A stretch of DNA of 64,000 nucleotides from Hormiphora californensis (Eukaryota; Ctenophora; Tentaculata; Cydippida; Pleurobrachiidae). The stretch lies in the NCBI GenBank assembly GCA_020137815.1, contig CM035357.1, positions 5,774,616-5,838,615 on the forward strand. Direction: 5' to 3'. Within the stretch, counting starts at the first letter, position 1, and the number at the start of each line of letters is the position of its first letter. Below the pieces are notes generated by a model. It was not told the DNA's origin. It saw nothing but the letters and a program-made list of their open reading frames with translations, and searched no databases. A program made the translations under genes and the position numbers. Of the stretch, positions 62,401-64,000 are shown in pieces.

Positions 62401-64000
62401 ATATCTCTACTAAAACAGGACCACCCAACCCTGCAAAGGGCTTGTTTCGAGATTATCAGTAGGTTGGGGTACAGCGCTCCCAACATTTCAGCTCAGTACC
62501 TCATGTTATACCAGAGTTCTCAGGCTGCAGTTTGGTTAAAATCCCTCCTGGTGGAATCTCTTCACTGGCCTACCAAGTCCAAATTAGGCTCCCTCGTCCT
62601 CCAGCTTCAGGAGACGTACAAAGCTGGGAACTTTCATCTGTACGGGAAATGTTTTGACGAGCTTGTTAAGTCGAATCTAAGTTGGCGAAGACTTCTTCTG
62701 TTCGAGAACCACCTTGATCTAATGCAGGAAATGGACGAGAAACAGTACTTCCTGGTTCTTCAACACTCCCCCTGTAACAAGTACCTGTTCTCTTCCCTTG
62801 TCAGGGTTCCAAAACAGCCGGGTAAAGCACCCAGTGAATCTCTCACCAAGATATCTAGAGTTGAGGTTGATTACGGTGTGCTAGAGAGTGTAAAGAGAAT
62901 GTATGATGCGTACCAGATCGCCCGGCATCGAGCTATGATTAAACTGGTTCACTTTTACAAACACAAAAACCAGGTCGCAGATCGGAAGATCCTGCTCGAC
63001 CAACTGGGTGTGTCACGAGAGGAAGTTGGGAGTGAGAACTTTGCATCTGTACTAGAGGAGGAGGTTAGCAAATGTGATGCGTTCTATCACCGGATAATAT
63101 TAACTCTCTGGGAGTATCTGGAACCCGCTATAACTCCATTCCTAGCAGACTTCAAGGGAATACTTGACCCGGAATGTTCGGTTGTCCTTTTGGCGGATAT
63201 TGTCCTTCAGGAGTTGCCTCTTGAAGCCCTTCCCCTGGGCAAGATAGGGCAGGTTCGTAATCCTCACTCGGGATCTCTCTCTCCAGACTTTCCATCACCG
63301 GATCCTGAGTTACGTGGTAACAAAACAACTCGAAAACCCGGTCCCAGTTGACGCTAAAAAGGGTGCCAAGACACCAGTGAGCTCAGCTCGGGGCGAGAGA
63401 AGTAAGAAGACCCTTGAGAAGAGGGTCTTCCCATGACAAACTACCTCTAGTCCCAACTGTCCTAGACCCGAACGGTGTGAAGTATGTGATAAACAGTGAC
63501 ACTACTCTCTCCTGTGGTGATCTCAGTATGGCAGATGAGATTGGGGAAGTTCTGAAAGAGACAGCTGCCAAGACAGGACGATGGTCCGGCACTGTCCTGT
63601 CTGATTCACAGTGCTCCACGGTAGAACTTCAGGAACTACTGACAACATGTTCTGGATTTGTGTACTGTGGTATCGGATCTCTCTCCTCTCTTACTACCCA
63701 GTGATTTACTGAGCTGCCTCGATTTAAAGAGTTGTAACCTGCCATATAGTGTGTGACAAAGTGGTCAGTGGTCAGACACTGAAACTGGAGACCCGGAAGG
63801 GAGGGAAAGAAAGTAAGGAGGGTGTCTTGTCCCCTCTCCAACTAGCAGGGATTGTTGTATCTAGGAGGGAGTGTCCTGTCTCTAGTTAGTCTTCACGAGT
63901 GTAGCTCAGACAAGAATATCACTTTCCTTGGGTACTCTCCTGAAGAATCTGGTTGAGAAAGATCTGAGTGTGGGCTCTGCACTCCATCTTACCAGGTATC
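56442..64000 (+). CDS. CFAP46: Cilia and flagella associated protein CFAP46 (TTC40), 3' end missing
   Basis: Very large TPR-rich protein of the C1d projection of the axonemal central pair, needed for motile cilia. Exon 1 is 56442-56535 (MDQYIRSQLLSAVQNKDNG...); an 82-nt intron follows; exon 2 runs from 56618 for about 6.6 kb. TPR-like helices occur throughout (for example ALENFNKALHLDPDGQYKEN), with K/G-rich low-complexity inserts near 58920-59040 and 60640-60740. The conserved C-terminal region includes LADIVLQELPLEALPLG. Near the end the frame is broken: one extra base between about 63247 and 63275 (before TRDLSLQTFHHRILSYV), a clean 49-nt intron at 63402-63450 leading to IPTVLDPNGVKYVI, then another shift near 63690 before LLSCLDLKSC. 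Human CFAP46 is about 2,700 residues; about 2,300 are covered here. The right edge truncates the gene. Confidence 0.92.

Overview
This is animal nuclear DNA. Protein-coding genes are split by GT-AG introns from about 50 bp to several kb, and the products are eukaryotic: a SUMO-conjugating enzyme, a U1A-type snRNP protein, NUP98-NUP96, SIAH, two SR splicing factors, RAB7, a Tctex-type dynein light chain and the ciliary protein CFAP46. A divergent SRCR-like secreted protein, a papain protease with two ShKT domains, and very dense MITE and foldback content suggest an early-branching metazoan such as a sponge or cnidarian. That placement is inference; no marker here settles the species.

Layout. 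1-1.9 kb: no assignable gene, one small MITE. 1.88-4.49 kb (+): UBE2I (UBC9). 5.2-6.97 kb (-): SNRPA-type protein with two interchangeable first coding exons. 7.55-22.8 kb (-): NUP98-NUP96, about 20 exons; its 5.6-kb intron holds a single-exon SRCR-like gene on the same strand, and other introns hold transposons. 24.3-28.8 kb (-): SIAH RING E3 ligase. 28.8-36.0 kb: a gene-poor transposon zone with two large foldback elements, a poly(G)-ended element, MITEs and a LINE remnant. 36.06-38.5 and 40.2-40.9 kb (+): two SRSF10-like SR proteins in tandem. 42.06-42.57 kb (+): nucleoredoxin-like protein without active-site cysteines. 43.3-53.1 kb (-): RAB7, whose first intron contains, on the + strand, a complete papain-ShKT protease gene. 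55.8-64 kb (+): DYNLT and CFAP46, two dynein/cilium genes 285 bp apart, CFAP46 running off the right edge.

The most unusual structure is the 5,392-bp unit at 47197-52588 inside RAB7 intron 1. It begins with a G13 tract, ends with a C22 tract, is flanked by the perfect 8-bp direct repeat GGGAAGAT, and carries the whole protease gene with its CCAAT/TATA promoter. The same kind of ends (a G tract followed by short subterminal repeats) bound two other simple insertions with perfect 8-bp duplications, at 18797-20314 (AGTAGGGC) and 26660-27500 (ATAAAGGA), and a third with an imperfect one, at 30932-31555. This looks like a hAT-like, poly(G)-ended non-autonomous transposon group, one member of which appears to have brought a gene into an intron.

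Splicing features also stand out: 17 decoy 3' splice-site modules in a UBE2I intron, mutually exclusive first exons in the U1A gene, repeats starting at a RAB7 donor, and 3' splice-site-like AGs 0-19 nt upstream of the start codon in almost every housekeeping gene. Exon boundaries were set by hand from splice signals and protein-family similarity remembered from known families; no alignment was run.
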